NCBI RefSeq assembly: GCF_006716675.1
Contig: NZ_VFPM01000002.1
Span: 1,513,622-1,577,621, forward strand
Source of the DNA: Humibacillus xanthopallidus
GTDB taxonomy: Bacteria; Actinomycetota; Actinomycetes; Actinomycetales; Dermatophilaceae
Direction of reading: 5' to 3'
DNA length: 64,000 nt
How positions within the stretch are numbered: the stretch's first letter is position 1; the number at the start of each line of letters is the position of its first letter. Position numbers and translations under genes: made by a program. The notes under the pieces were generated by a model that had not been told where the DNA came from, did not search any database, and worked only from the letters and a program-made list of their open reading frames with translations. Shown here one piece after another: positions 34,822-43,780 of this stretch.

Positions 34822-36591
34822 TCAGTCGAGTCGCTTGTCGGCCTTGATCGACTCGCGCTCGGCGCCGGCGCCGGTGCTCTCGAGAGCCTCGTGCTCGCCC
34901 GCCGGCAGGGCCGCGTGCGGTTCGTCGTGCGCGTGGTGGGCCGCCTCGAGCTCGGCAGGGGTCACCGGTGCGACCCGGTCGACGAAGTAGAAGTGCGAGA
35001 GCTTGGCGCGCAGCCGCTCCTTGCGAGCGATGGGGCTGTCGACGCCGTTCTCGTCCTTCTCGGCGATGATCTGCAGCGGCTCGGGAACCTCGTGCTGCAC
35101 GAGCGGCCAGCGCTCGTTCGGCGTGAGCGGTGCGTGGATCTCCTCGAACCGGCCGTCGGGGTAGCGCCAGATGGTGCCGGTCTCACGGCCGTGGAGCACC
35201 TTCTCGCGGTCGGCCCGCTGGAGGCTGAGGCAGATCCGCTTGGTGATCCAGAAGGCGATGGGCGGGCCGATGAAGAACAGCGTGCGCAACGCCATGGTGA
35301 TGTCGTTGATGGACAGGTGGAGCTTGATCGCGATGAGGTCGTTGCCGGCCGCGAAGAAGAGCACGCAGTACATCGTGATGCCGGCGACGCCGATGGCGGT
35401 ACGCGTCGGGGCGTTGCGCGGGCGGTCGAGCAGGTGGTGCTCGCGCTTGTCACCGGTCACCCAGGACTCGACGAACGGGTAGGCGCCGATGACGCCCCAC
35501 ATGATGGGCAGCAGCAAGATCGAGCCCGGGAAGATGTTCATGCTCCAGGTGAAGTCACCCCACGAGACGAACTCGAACCACCCCGGCAGCAGACGCAGCG
35601 CGCCGTCCGCGAAGCCCATGTACCAGTCCGGCTGGGAGCCGGCGGTGACAGGGGAGGGGTCGTACGGGCCGTAGGCCCAGATCGGGTTGATCGTGAAGAG
35701 TGCCGAGATCAGCGTGATGACGCCGAACACCATGAAGAAGAAGCCGCCGGCCTTGGCGATGTAGACCGGCATCAGCGGGTAGCCGACGACGTTGGTGTTG
35801 GTGCGGCCGGGCCCGGGGTACTGCGTGTGCTTGTGCACGAAGACGAGCAGGATGTGGGCCGTGAAGAGGCCGATGAGGATCGCCGGGATGAGCAGGATGT
35901 GCACGGAGTAGAGGCGCGGCACGATCGCCTCGCCCGGGAAGGCGCCGCCGAAGATGAAGTACGACACGTACGAGCCGACGACCGGGATCGACTGGACGAA
36001 GCCGTTCATCGCGCGGATGCCGGTGCCCGAGAGCAGGTCGTCGGGCAGCGAGTAGCCGGCGAAGCCCTCGATGCAGGCGAGCATCGACAGGATGGTGCCG
36101 AAGACCCAGTTGATCTCACGCGGCTTGCGGAAGGCGCCGGTGAAGAAGACGCGGGCCATGTGGGCGAAGACCGCGACGATGAAGATCAGCGCGCCCCAGT
36201 GGTGGATCTGCCGGATGAGCAGGCCGCCACGGATGTCGAAGGAGATGTCCAGCGTCGACCGGTAGGCATCCGAGACCATGACGCCCTGGAGCGGGATGTA
36301 GGACCCGTCGTAGGGGACGAGGGTCTGGCTCGGCACGAACCAGAACGTGAGGAACGCCCCGGTCAGCAGGCAGACGATCATCGAGTACATCGCGATCTCG
36401 CCGAGCATGAACGACCAGTGGTCCGGGAAGACCTTCTTGAGCAGGAACGACACGCCCTTGGCGGCGCCGACCCGGTCGTCGACCCATCCGGCGATGCCGC
36501 CGAGCGGTTTCGTCGACTCGTGCACCTGCTCGTCGCGACGGTCGTCGGCCCGCAGGCCCTGCGCCGGACGGCTCTCGTTGATGGTCGTCAT
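34822..36591 (-). CDS. qcrB: Cytochrome bc1 complex cytochrome b subunit
   Basis: 589-residue membrane subunit with two b haems that oxidises menaquinol. Visible: haem-ligand segments RQIHHWGALIFIVAVFAHM and YSVHILLIPAILIG...TAHILLVF, the quinol-site motif family PDWY (in GSQPDWYMGFADG) and eight or more membrane spans. The long soluble N- and C-terminal parts are actinobacterial. ATG overlaps the qcrA stop by four bases. It ends the ctaE-qcrC-qcrA-qcrB operon. Confidence 0.96.
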   Translation of the reverse strand: MTTINESRPAQGLRADDRRDEQVHESTKPLGGIAGWVDDRVGAAKGVSFLLKKVFPDHWSFMLGEIAMYSMIVCLLTGAFLTFWFVPSQTLVPYDGSYIPLQGVMVSDAYRSTLDISFDIRGGLLIRQIHHWGALIFIVAVFAHMARVFFTGAFRKPREINWVFGTILSMLACIEGFAGYSLPDDLLSGTGIRAMNGFVQSIPVVGSYVSYFIFGGAFPGEAIVPRLYSVHILLIPAILIGLFTAHILLVFVHKHTQYPGPGRTNTNVVGYPLMPVYIAKAGGFFFMVFGVITLISALFTINPIWAYGPYDPSPVTAGSQPDWYMGFADGALRLLPGWFEFVSWGDFTWSMNIFPGSILLLPIMWGVIGAYPFVESWVTGDKREHHLLDRPRNAPTRTAIGVAGITMYCVLFFAAGNDLIAIKLHLSINDITMALRTLFFIGPPIAFWITKRICLSLQRADREKVLHGRETGTIWRYPDGRFEEIHAPLTPNERWPLVQHEVPEPLQIIAEKDENGVDSPIARKERLRAKLSHFYFVDRVAPVTPAELEAAHHAHDEPHAALPAGEHEALESTGAGAERESIKADKRLD

Positions 36592-37691
36592 CGCAAACGC
36601 TCCCAGAAACTCGGTCCGACCGGCTGGTCGAACCCTTGCGGGGCGACGAGGTAACCCGCGTCGTCGACTTGGATCTTGAGCTGCGGCAGCGGACGCTTGG
36701 CCGGGCCGAAGATGACGGTGCAGTCCTCGGTCAGGTCGAACGTCGACTGGTGGCAGGGGCAGAGCAGGTGGTGGGTCTGCTGCTCGTAGAGACCGACCGC
36801 GCACCCGACGTGGGTGCAGATCTTGGAGTAGGCCACGGTGCCGTCGACACCCCAGTCACGGGCCTTCTGGACCTTGATGAGCTCAGGGTCCAGGCGGATG
36901 AGGATGACAGCAGCCTTGGCCTTCGCCTCGAGCACGTGCTTGCCCTCGTCGATGAACTTCTGCAGCGTCTCCGGCATGACGTGGAAGACGGAGCCGTTCG
37001 TGACGTCCTCGAGCTTGATCGGCGTCATCTCGGGGTCGCGCATGAGGCGGATCGGCTTGCCGTCGTTGTAGGAGGGGTCCCAGATCGTGGTCTTGAGCTC
37101 CTCGACATCCGTCGGGCCGAGCGAGCCGGCGACCTGCAGGCCGAGCGGCAGGGCGAAGAGGCCGAGCGCGCCACCGAGGGTGTACTTGATGAGGGGCCGA
37201 CGAGGCAGCTGAGCAGCCTCGCCGCCCTTGCTCACGGACGCGACGGCCTTCGCGCGGTCCTCCGGGGAGGAGGCCTGCAGGTGGCGCTCCTCGACGACCT
37301 CGGTGTCGGGCATCAGGGTCTTGGCCCAGTGCACGGCGCCGAGACCGATCATGAGGATCGAGATGCCGAGCGAGACACCGAGCACGACGTTCTGGGTGCT
37401 CGCGATACCGATGCCCGGGAAGTAGAACGTCGACTCGTCGGGCACGACGAAGTAGGCGACGAGGAAGACGAGGGCGCCCAGCATCGACAGGCCGAACATC
37501 GTGGCGACCTGGCGCTCGGCACGCTTTGCCGCGGACTCGTCGTCGTCGGCGAGCCGGTGCACGTGCGGCGGCAGGCCGGGGTTCTCGAAGCGGTCCACCG
37601 CGTCAGCCTGAGACTGCGCGACCACGCCACCCGGGGTGGCGGAGACGAGCGCGCCGCTCTCGCCGGGTGCCGTCGTCTCGTTGTCGTTCAT
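36588..37691 (-). CDS. qcrA: Cytochrome bc1 complex Rieske iron-sulfur subunit
   Basis: 367-residue Rieske protein with the [2Fe-2S] motifs CTHVGCAVGLY and CPCHQSTFDL. It has three membrane segments (about 65-83, 99-118 and 170-190) before the cluster domain, as in other actinobacteria, not the single span of proteobacterial Rieske proteins. ATG at 37689-37691. It lies between qcrC (49 bases upstream) and qcrB (four-base overlap). Confidence 0.96.
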   Translation of the reverse strand: MNDNETTAPGESGALVSATPGGVVAQSQADAVDRFENPGLPPHVHRLADDDESAAKRAERQVATMFGLSMLGALVFLVAYFVVPDESTFYFPGIGIASTQNVVLGVSLGISILMIGLGAVHWAKTLMPDTEVVEERHLQASSPEDRAKAVASVSKGGEAAQLPRRPLIKYTLGGALGLFALPLGLQVAGSLGPTDVEELKTTIWDPSYNDGKPIRLMRDPEMTPIKLEDVTNGSVFHVMPETLQKFIDEGKHVLEAKAKAAVILIRLDPELIKVQKARDWGVDGTVAYSKICTHVGCAVGLYEQQTHHLLCPCHQSTFDLTEDCTVIFGPAKRPLPQLKIQVDDAGYLVAPQGFDQPVGPSFWERLR

Positions 37692-37740
37692 CGGGTCCTG
37701 GTCCTGTCGTCAGTCGGGATGCGAAGCAGCCGCGGGGCGG

Positions 37741-38547
37741 TCATGCGGCCTTCTTGCCGAGCCACACCGCACCCGCGATGAGGATGCCCAGACCGAAGAC
37801 CCAGGCGAAGAGGCCCTCGGAGACGGGGCCGAGGTTGCCGAGGCTGAAGCCACCGACGTTGGTCTGGTCGCGCTGGGCGGCGAGGTAGGAGATGACCTGC
37901 TGCTTGCCCTCGGGGGAGATGTTGCGGTCGTTGAAGACGGGCATCGACTGGGGGCCGGTCACCATGGCTTCGTAGATCTGGCGCGGCGTCGCCTCGTCGA
38001 GGGCCGGGGCGTACTTGCCACGGGTCAGCGCGCCGCCGGCGCCGGCGAAGTTGTGGCACATGGCGCAGTTGACGCGGAAGATCTCGCCGCCGGTCGCGAT
38101 GGCCTTGTTGTTCTCCGGGGTGCCCGGCTGGATGACCGTCGTCCACTTCTCCTCGGGGATGCCAGGGCCGGCGCCGAGGGAGGCGACGTAGGCGGCCAGG
38201 GCCGCGATCTCGGTCTCGTCGAACTTCACCTTGTTGACCGGCGCCTGCACGTTGGGCCCGGCGAGCGGCATACGGCCCGTGCTGACCTGGAAGTCGACGG
38301 ACGCGGCACCCACGCCGACGAGCGTCGGCCCGGACTTCGTGCCCTCGGCATTGACGCCGTGGCAGCTCGCGCAGTTGGCGAGGAAGAGGTTCTTGCCGTC
38401 CTGGACGGCGTCGGCGGAGACCGTGGGCGCCGCGTTGGCGTCCTTGGGGGCGAAGAAGGAGTACGCGCCTCCGGTCACGAGGAGGCCGAGCAGCAGCAGC
38501 ACCGCGATCGCGGCGGGGTGTCGGCGTCGGGCGGCCAAGGCGTTCAC
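37741..38547 (-). CDS. qcrC: Cytochrome bc1 complex dihaem cytochrome c subunit
   Basis: 268-residue membrane-bound cytochrome cc with two haem-attachment motifs, CASCH (Cys59-His63) and CAMCH (about 162), an N-terminal signal-anchor (AIAVLLLLGLLVTGGAYSF) and a C-terminal span (LFAWVFGLGILIAGAVWLG). In actinobacteria it replaces soluble cytochrome c and passes electrons straight to CtaC, so a bc1-aa3 supercomplex is expected. GTG start. Confidence 0.96.
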   Translation of the reverse strand: MNALAARRRHPAAIAVLLLLGLLVTGGAYSFFAPKDANAAPTVSADAVQDGKNLFLANCASCHGVNAEGTKSGPTLVGVGAASVDFQVSTGRMPLAGPNVQAPVNKVKFDETEIAALAAYVASLGAGPGIPEEKWTTVIQPGTPENNKAIATGGEIFRVNCAMCHNFAGAGGALTRGKYAPALDEATPRQIYEAMVTGPQSMPVFNDRNISPEGKQQVISYLAAQRDQTNVGGFSLGNLGPVSEGLFAWVFGLGILIAGAVWLGKKAA

Positions 38548-38662
38548 GGTGCGGTCCTGTCGTCCAAGGTGGTCGTCGGTCGGTCGGTCGGGCGGTGGTG
38601 CGTGCCCGGAAGCGGTGGGGCTGGTGCTGGAACGAGGGCGATCGGTTCGGTCATCGATGCCG

Positions 38663-39325
38663 TCAGCGCAGGATGTAGATGGTCGCGAAGAGCGCGATCC
38701 ACACGACGTCGACGAAGTGCCAGTAGTACGAGGTCACGACCGCGCCGGTGGCGTTGGCGTGCGTGTAGCGCCGGGTCGTGAAGGTGCGGGCGATGATGAG
38801 CAGGAACGCGATGAGACCGCCTGTGACGTGCAGGCCGTGGAAGCCGGTCGCCATGTAGAAGACCGACCCGTAGGCGTCGGAGCTCAGGGTGACGTTCTCG
38901 TGGACGAGCTCGGCGTACTCCATGACCTGCCCGGCGATGAAGAAGGCGCCGAAGAGGTAGGTGAGGACGTACCACTCCCGCATGCCCCAGCCCTTGAGGT
39001 CGTAGAGCTTGCCGGTGCGGGCCTTCTGGCCGCGCTCGGCCTTCCACACACCGAGCTGGCACCACACGGAGGAGATGACGAGCACGAGGCAGTTGATGCT
39101 CGCGAACGGCAGGTTGAGCTTCTGGGTCTGCTCGGCCCAGAGGTCGGTGCGCACGGAGCGGAGCTGGAAGTAGACGGCGAAGAGGCCGGCGAAGAACATC
39201 AGCTCGGACGACAGCCACACGATGGTGCCGACGGCAACCATGTTGGGCCGGGTCGCCGGTCCGTGCGCCGCCGGATTCATCACTGCACTGGAAGGAACTG
39301 CTGATGCTGTCGCCACGTTGGCCAT
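38663..39325 (-). CDS. ctaE: Cytochrome c oxidase subunit III
   Basis: 220-residue membrane protein with five to six spans and conserved segments ([42 protein letters not shown]). It stabilises the aa3 oxidase and is transcribed with the bc1 genes, not with ctaC-ctaD, as in mycobacteria. ATG at 39323-39325 is chosen for the family-like N-terminus [10 protein letters not shown] and upstream GAGGAAT/GGGA; a longer frame exists to 39469. Confidence 0.94.
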   Translation of the reverse strand: MANVATASAVPSSAVMNPAAHGPATRPNMVAVGTIVWLSSELMFFAGLFAVYFQLRSVRTDLWAEQTQKLNLPFASINCLVLVISSVWCQLGVWKAERGQKARTGKLYDLKGWGMREWYVLTYLFGAFFIAGQVMEYAELVHENVTLSSDAYGSVFYMATGFHGLHVTGGLIAFLLIIARTFTTRRYTHANATGAVVTSYYWHFVDVVWIALFATIYILR

Positions 39326-39549
39326 TATTCCCACATTCCTCTGCGCCTGCGCGAGTGACCCCCCCGTTTGGAGCGGTTTGTTGATCGGGTGTCGAGCATT
39401 CGTGACCATTCCGACATGCAGCGGGTCACGCCACCGCAGATGCTGCCGTATGCCGTCCGGTGGCGTCACGCAGGCCCCCCGACACGGGCCCCGACCACGC
39501 CCGGGAGGTTGCTGCAGCGCGAGAGGGCGGGGCCGGTAGCATCGGGCGC

Positions 39550-40023
39550 ATGACCGCCCCGAACGACGCCTCGAACGACAGCGCGCCCTCGACGCAGCTC
39601 ACGACGACGGGCTCGCAGCCCCAGCCGCGCATCGAGGTGTCGGTCCTGCTCTACAGCGACGACTACACGACGCGTGACGCCGTGCGCGCGGCCGTTGGGC
39701 GCCGCCCGGCCAAGGACATCGAGGTGGTCCGCTGGCACGAGTGCGCCACCGCCGACGCGGTCATCAGCTCGGTCGACCACGAGCGCTTCGACATCCTCGT
39801 GCTCGACGGCGAGGCCGCCAAGGTCGGTGGCCTGGGCCTCGCCCGACAGCTGAAGAACGAGATCTTCAACTGCCCGCCGATCGTGGTCCTCACGGGCCGC
39901 CCGCAGGACAGCTGGCTGGCGGCCTGGTCGCAGGCCGACCTCGCCGTGCCGCACCCGCTCGACCCGATCGCGCTCACGTCGGCCATCACGACGCTGGCAC
40001 GCTCGGGCGTTCCCGCGGCCTGA
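39550..40023 (+). CDS. Receiver-like (response-regulator fold) protein
   Basis: 157-residue protein: a disordered 25-residue start, then one CheY-like domain ([62 protein letters not shown]). The phospho-Asp position is kept in VLDGEA, but there is no clear Lys after the fourth strand (LTGRPQ), so it may be a pseudo-receiver. No output domain. TAGCAT seven bases before the ATG indicates a leaderless start. trpD begins three bases after its stop. Confidence 0.78.
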   Translation: MTAPNDASNDSAPSTQLTTTGSQPQPRIEVSVLLYSDDYTTRDAVRAAVGRRPAKDIEVVRWHECATADAVISSVDHERFDILVLDGEAAKVGGLGLARQLKNEIFNCPPIVVLTGRPQDSWLAAWSQADLAVPHPLDPIALTSAITTLARSGVPAA

Positions 40024-40026
40024 CGC

Positions 40027-41079
40027 ATGGCGACCGACGACCTGCGCACGTGGCCCGCACTTCTCTCGGAGCTCATCGCCGGTCGTGACCTCGACCGCTC
40101 CACGACCGCGTGGGCGATGGACCGCATCATGGCGGGTGAGGCGACTCCGAGCCAGATCGCCGGCTTCCTCATCGGCCTGCGCTCCAAGGGCGAGAGCGTC
40201 GACGAGATGAGTGGCCTCGCGGAGGTCATGCTTGGCCACGCCAGGCGCATCGAGGTCGAGGGGCCGAGCCTCGACATCGTCGGCACCGGCGGAGACCGGG
40301 CCCACACCGTCAACATCTCGACGATGTCGTCGATCGTGGCCGCTGCGGCGGGCGTGCGAGTCGTCAAGCACGGCAACCGCGCGGCGTCGTCGTCGTCGGG
40401 CAGTGCCGACGTGCTCGAGGCGCTCGGCATCGACCTGTCCCTGCCGCCCGAGCGGGTCGTCGAGATCGCGGGCGAGGCCGGCATCACCTTCTGCTTCGCC
40501 CAGACGTTCCACCCGTCGTTCCGGCACACCGCCGTGCCGCGCCGCGAGCTCGGCATCGGCACGGCGTTCAACTTCCTCGGGCCGCTCACCAACCCCGCCC
40601 AGCCGACGTATGCCGCCGTGGGCTGTGCCGATGCCCGCATGGCTCCGCTGCTGGCGGGCGTCTTCGCGAGCCGCGGCCGTGACGCGGCGGTCTTCCGCGG
40701 TGACGACGGTCTCGACGAGATCACCGTCTCGACGACGTCGGCGGTGTGGTGGGTGCGCGACGGCGCGGTCGGCCTCCGTTCGCTCGACCCGACACGCCTC
40801 GGTCTCGACCTGCACCCCATCGAGGCGCTGAGGGGAGGCGACGCCGAGCACAACGCCCAGGTCGTGCGCGACACCTTCGCGGGGCAGCACGGGGCGGTGC
40901 GCGACGCCGTCCTGCTCAACGCGGGCATCGCCCTCGCGCTGACCCGACCCGACAGCGGGTCCGACACGGCAGCCTTCCACGAGGACGTCCGGGCCGGCAT
41001 GGCGCTGGCGACCGACGCGATCGACTCGGGTGCGGCGACGGCAGTCGTCGACCGCTGGGTGGCGGCAACCCGCGCTTGA
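40027..41079 (+). CDS. trpD: Anthranilate phosphoribosyltransferase
   Basis: 350-residue enzyme that joins PRPP to anthranilate in tryptophan synthesis. Motifs: [17 protein letters not shown] (PRPP binding), [21 protein letters not shown], and [20 protein letters not shown]. Other trp genes are absent, so it is a lone copy next to the respiratory genes, matching trpD (Rv2192c) beside ctaE in M. tuberculosis. It is probably cotranscribed with the receiver-like gene. Confidence 0.95.
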   Translation: MATDDLRTWPALLSELIAGRDLDRSTTAWAMDRIMAGEATPSQIAGFLIGLRSKGESVDEMSGLAEVMLGHARRIEVEGPSLDIVGTGGDRAHTVNISTMSSIVAAAAGVRVVKHGNRAASSSSGSADVLEALGIDLSLPPERVVEIAGEAGITFCFAQTFHPSFRHTAVPRRELGIGTAFNFLGPLTNPAQPTYAAVGCADARMAPLLAGVFASRGRDAAVFRGDDGLDEITVSTTSAVWWVRDGAVGLRSLDPTRLGLDLHPIEALRGGDAEHNAQVVRDTFAGQHGAVRDAVLLNAGIALALTRPDSGSDTAAFHEDVRAGMALATDAIDSGAATAVVDRWVAATRA

Positions 41080-41083
41080 GCCC

Positions 41084-41157
41084 GCCCGGGCTACCGAACG
41101 TGCGGCGAATGCGCCCCTGACCCGGCTGTTGCGTCGCCCGGGCTACCGAATGTGCGG
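41084..41157. repeat. 22-base direct repeat, two copies 52 bases apart
   Basis: GCCCGGGCTACCGAACGTGC plus GG at 41084-41105, and the same with one change (T for C) at 41136-41157, in the gap between convergent trpD and the RAM-domain gene. Confidence 0.9.
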
Positions 41158-41442
41158 TCAGGCGTCGTCGAGGCCGAGGCTGAAGGCTGCCTCGAGGTCG
41201 TGCGCGGAGTACGTGCGGAAGGCGATGTGCGTCGAGGTGCCGACGACGCCGGACACCTTGTTGAGGCGATCGGCGATGACGTCGGCGAAGTCGTCGTGCG
41301 ACCGGACACGGACCATCGCGATGAGGTCGGCGTCGCCGGTCACGGAGTAGACCTCGGAGACAGCGGGGATGTTGGCGATCTCCTCGGCGACCTCGGGGAT
41401 CCGGTTGACCTCGCAGCTGATCATGACGATGGCGGTGATCAC
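41158..41442 (-). CDS. Stand-alone Lrp/AsnC RAM (ligand-sensing) domain protein
   Basis: 94-residue protein equal to the C-terminal ligand-binding domain of Lrp/AsnC regulators (ITAIVMISCEVNRIPEVAEE, VTGDADLIAMVRV); there is no DNA-binding helix-turn-helix. Such proteins may sense amino acids or modulate full-length regulators. GTG overlaps the stop of the exonuclease gene (GTGA), yet TAAGGT also lies six bases upstream, so it can be made both by coupling and from its own leaderless promoter. Confidence 0.87.
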   Translation of the reverse strand: MITAIVMISCEVNRIPEVAEEIANIPAVSEVYSVTGDADLIAMVRVRSHDDFADVIADRLNKVSGVVGTSTHIAFRTYSAHDLEAAFSLGLDDA

Positions 41443-43238
41443 GGTGACACCTTAGCCGTCGCCACCACGGCCGGCTCGGTGCGTCGTGGCCCTGCGGGTC
41501 GTGGGCCGGGTCGCCGGCCCGCAGCAGGCACGTCGTGGTCGAAACCGACGACGTCTCTCGCTGCGGCGACGGCCGGCTCGAGCTCGTGGCGGACCGCGCC
41601 GGCGCCGCCGACGGGGCAGGTCCACGTGCCGTCGAGCTCGACGATGCGCACACCGGGTGCCTCGAGCCACCGCAGCAGGAGCTCGGTCTCCTCGACGAGG
41701 GCCGACGGCCGGTCGGGGGTCGGCGGCGCGACGACCTCGGCGGTGGCCTGCAGGGTGCGGACGTAGACCATGGGGTCGGCTCCCCGCGGGCTGACGGTGG
41801 TGCCGGCGAGACGACCGTGTCGGATGCTCACGAGCTCCCACCCACCGTGGTCGGCGCGCCGTGCGGCGACGATCTCGGGGGAGCGGGTGAGCGGAGCCAG
41901 GCGCTGCGCCCGGGCCGCGCCCCGAACGAGCTGGAGGAAACGGTCGCGCACGCGGGCAGCGTCTTCGAAGCGCTCTGCCGATGCGAGCTCCTCGAGGCGC
42001 GCGCGCAGCAGGTCGGAGCCGGGCCGGGCGTTGCCGCTGAAGATCGCCGCGCAGTCGGCGACGACGATGGCGTAGTCGCCCTCGGACTGTGCCCCCGTGC
42101 ACGGTGCACCGCAGCGGCCCATGTCGGCGAGCGCACACGCCGACGAGCGGCCCGAGAGCCGGCCGGTGCACTGCCGCAGCGGCACGACCTCGTGCACGGC
42201 GTCGATGGCGGACTGCGCCGTGAGGCGCGAGCGGAACGGTCCGATGTAGTGGGCATCGTCGTCACGCACCTGCTTGACGATCGACAGCCGGGGGAAGCGC
42301 TCGCTCGTCAGCTTCACCCACATCGTCTTGCGGCCGTCCTTGGACCGGCGGTTGAAGCGAGGCTTGTGCTCGTCGATGAGTCGCAGCTCGCGGACCTGGG
42401 CCTCGAGCGGGGTCTGGCACACGACGGGGTGCACGGCCTGCGCGAGCCGCACCATCTCGGCCATCCGGCTGCGCTGCTCGGAGGCGGTGAAGTAGGACCG
42501 GACTCGGGTGCGGATGTCGCGACTCGTGCCGACGTAGAGAACCCGACCGTTGCCGTCCTTGAAGAGGTAGACCCCCGGGGCGTGCGGCAGCGGGTCGGCG
42601 AGGAAGCGCTTGCGCCGCTGGGTCGGAGTGACCCGTGAGCTGTAGCTCGCAAGCTCCTCGAGTGTGCGCACGCCGAGGTTGCCGACGCGTTCGATGAGCC
42701 CGTGGAGCACGTCGACGGTGGCGCGGGCGTCGTGCAGGGCGCGGTGGTCCGGTGTCGTCGTCGCCCCGAAGACCTGGGCGAGCGAGCCGAGCCGGTGGTT
42801 GGGCGCCTCGTCACGCACGACGAGCTGGCGAGCGAGCTGGAGGGTGTCGAGCACCGCGAAGCCGGGCCAGGCCGTGCCGGTGCGGGCAGCTGCAGCCTTG
42901 AGGAAGCCGATGTCGAAGCCGGCGTTGTGGGCGACGAGCACGCTGCCGGCCGCGAACTCGAGGAAGGCGGGCAGGGCCGTCTCGATGCGTGGGGCGTCGC
43001 GCACCATGCCGTCGGTGATGCCGGTGAGCACGGAGATGAACGCCGGGATCGGCTCGCCGGGATCGACGAGGGTCTGGAACTCACCGAGGTGCTCGCCCCC
43101 GCGCACCTTGACCGCACCGATCTCGGTGATGCCGCACTCGGCCGGGGCGCCCCCGGTCGTCTCGAGGTCGACCACGACGAAGGTGACGTCGGCGAGGGAG
43201 GTGCCGAGGTCATCGAACGTCGACTGGATCGCCTGCAT
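41439..43238 (-). CDS. DEDDh exonuclease fused to UvrC-like GIY-YIG nuclease domain
   Basis: 599-residue protein. Residues about 18-185 form a DnaQ-type 3'-5' exonuclease (Asp24/Glu26 in VVVDLETTGG, then HNAGFDIGFL and DHRALHDARATVDV). Residues about 215-300 form a GIY-YIG domain like UvrC (APGVYLFKDGNGRVLYVGTS), followed by Cys-containing segments (ALADMGRCGAPC) as in UvrC. This is the Rv2191-type fusion; a role in DNA repair is inferred. ATG at 43238 is six bases after TACCGT, part of a GGCATAC word. Confidence 0.9.
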   Translation of the reverse strand: MQAIQSTFDDLGTSLADVTFVVVDLETTGGAPAECGITEIGAVKVRGGEHLGEFQTLVDPGEPIPAFISVLTGITDGMVRDAPRIETALPAFLEFAAGSVLVAHNAGFDIGFLKAAAARTGTAWPGFAVLDTLQLARQLVVRDEAPNHRLGSLAQVFGATTTPDHRALHDARATVDVLHGLIERVGNLGVRTLEELASYSSRVTPTQRRKRFLADPLPHAPGVYLFKDGNGRVLYVGTSRDIRTRVRSYFTASEQRSRMAEMVRLAQAVHPVVCQTPLEAQVRELRLIDEHKPRFNRRSKDGRKTMWVKLTSERFPRLSIVKQVRDDDAHYIGPFRSRLTAQSAIDAVHEVVPLRQCTGRLSGRSSACALADMGRCGAPCTGAQSEGDYAIVVADCAAIFSGNARPGSDLLRARLEELASAERFEDAARVRDRFLQLVRGAARAQRLAPLTRSPEIVAARRADHGGWELVSIRHGRLAGTTVSPRGADPMVYVRTLQATAEVVAPPTPDRPSALVEETELLLRWLEAPGVRIVELDGTWTCPVGGAGAVRHELEPAVAAARDVVGFDHDVPAAGRRPGPRPAGPRRTEPAVVATAKVSP

Positions 43239-43373
43239 GCCCCGACGGTATGCCGCGGCGCCGACAACGCCCGGAAGGCGCGGCGGTCGTCGGGGCGGGC
43301 GCCGTGGAGTGTCGGTGGTCGCCCCTAGCGTCATTCGTGACAGAACGCAACGAGACGTGAAGAGGTGCCCAGG

Positions 43374-43739
43374 ATGATGCTCGTCGACTGCAACACCTGC
43401 CCGGTGCGGCACGTCCGGTGCGCGGACTGCATGGTGACCGCGCTCACGGCCGTGCCCCTCGCCCCGCGCGAGGCCCCGCGCCCGGTCCTCACCGAAGCCG
43501 GTGCCGCCCCGGCCGCCATCGACGGTGGTCCGCAGGCAGGTCTCACCGCGCCACCGCTCCTCGCCCTCGACCGGGCGGAGCGCCACGCGGTGTCGGTGCT
43601 GCTCGGTGCCGGGCTCGTGACGGTCCAGGAGGCCAATGCGGCCCGCGCCGTGCCGAGTGAGGGTTCCACCCCCGCCAGCGTGCACACCCACCACGGGCCG
43701 TCCTCCCGCCCCGCGCGAGCCACCCGCGCCGCAGGCTGA
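43374..43739 (+). CDS. Small Cys-rich actinobacterial protein, 121 aa
   Basis: Starts MMLVDCNTCPVRHVRCADCM, with four cysteines in two CxxC pairs able to hold a metal, then a Pro/Ala-rich linker and a helical piece (LDRAERHAVSVLLGAGLV). No function is known. AAGAGG eight bases before the ATG at 43374 sets the start; a GTG nine bases earlier is the alternative. It is divergent from the exonuclease fusion. Confidence 0.75.
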   Translation: MMLVDCNTCPVRHVRCADCMVTALTAVPLAPREAPRPVLTEAGAAPAAIDGGPQAGLTAPPLLALDRAERHAVSVLLGAGLVTVQEANAARAVPSEGSTPASVHTHHGPSSRPARATRAAG

Positions 43740-43780
43740 CCACGATCGGCGGCCGCGGGGTCGCGTGTCACCATGACGAG

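Noticed and set aside
34048..36654. 868-codon plus-strand open frame over qcrB
   Set aside because: Antisense shadow of a conserved membrane protein gene; sequence is Asp/Arg/Gln-rich without any domain.
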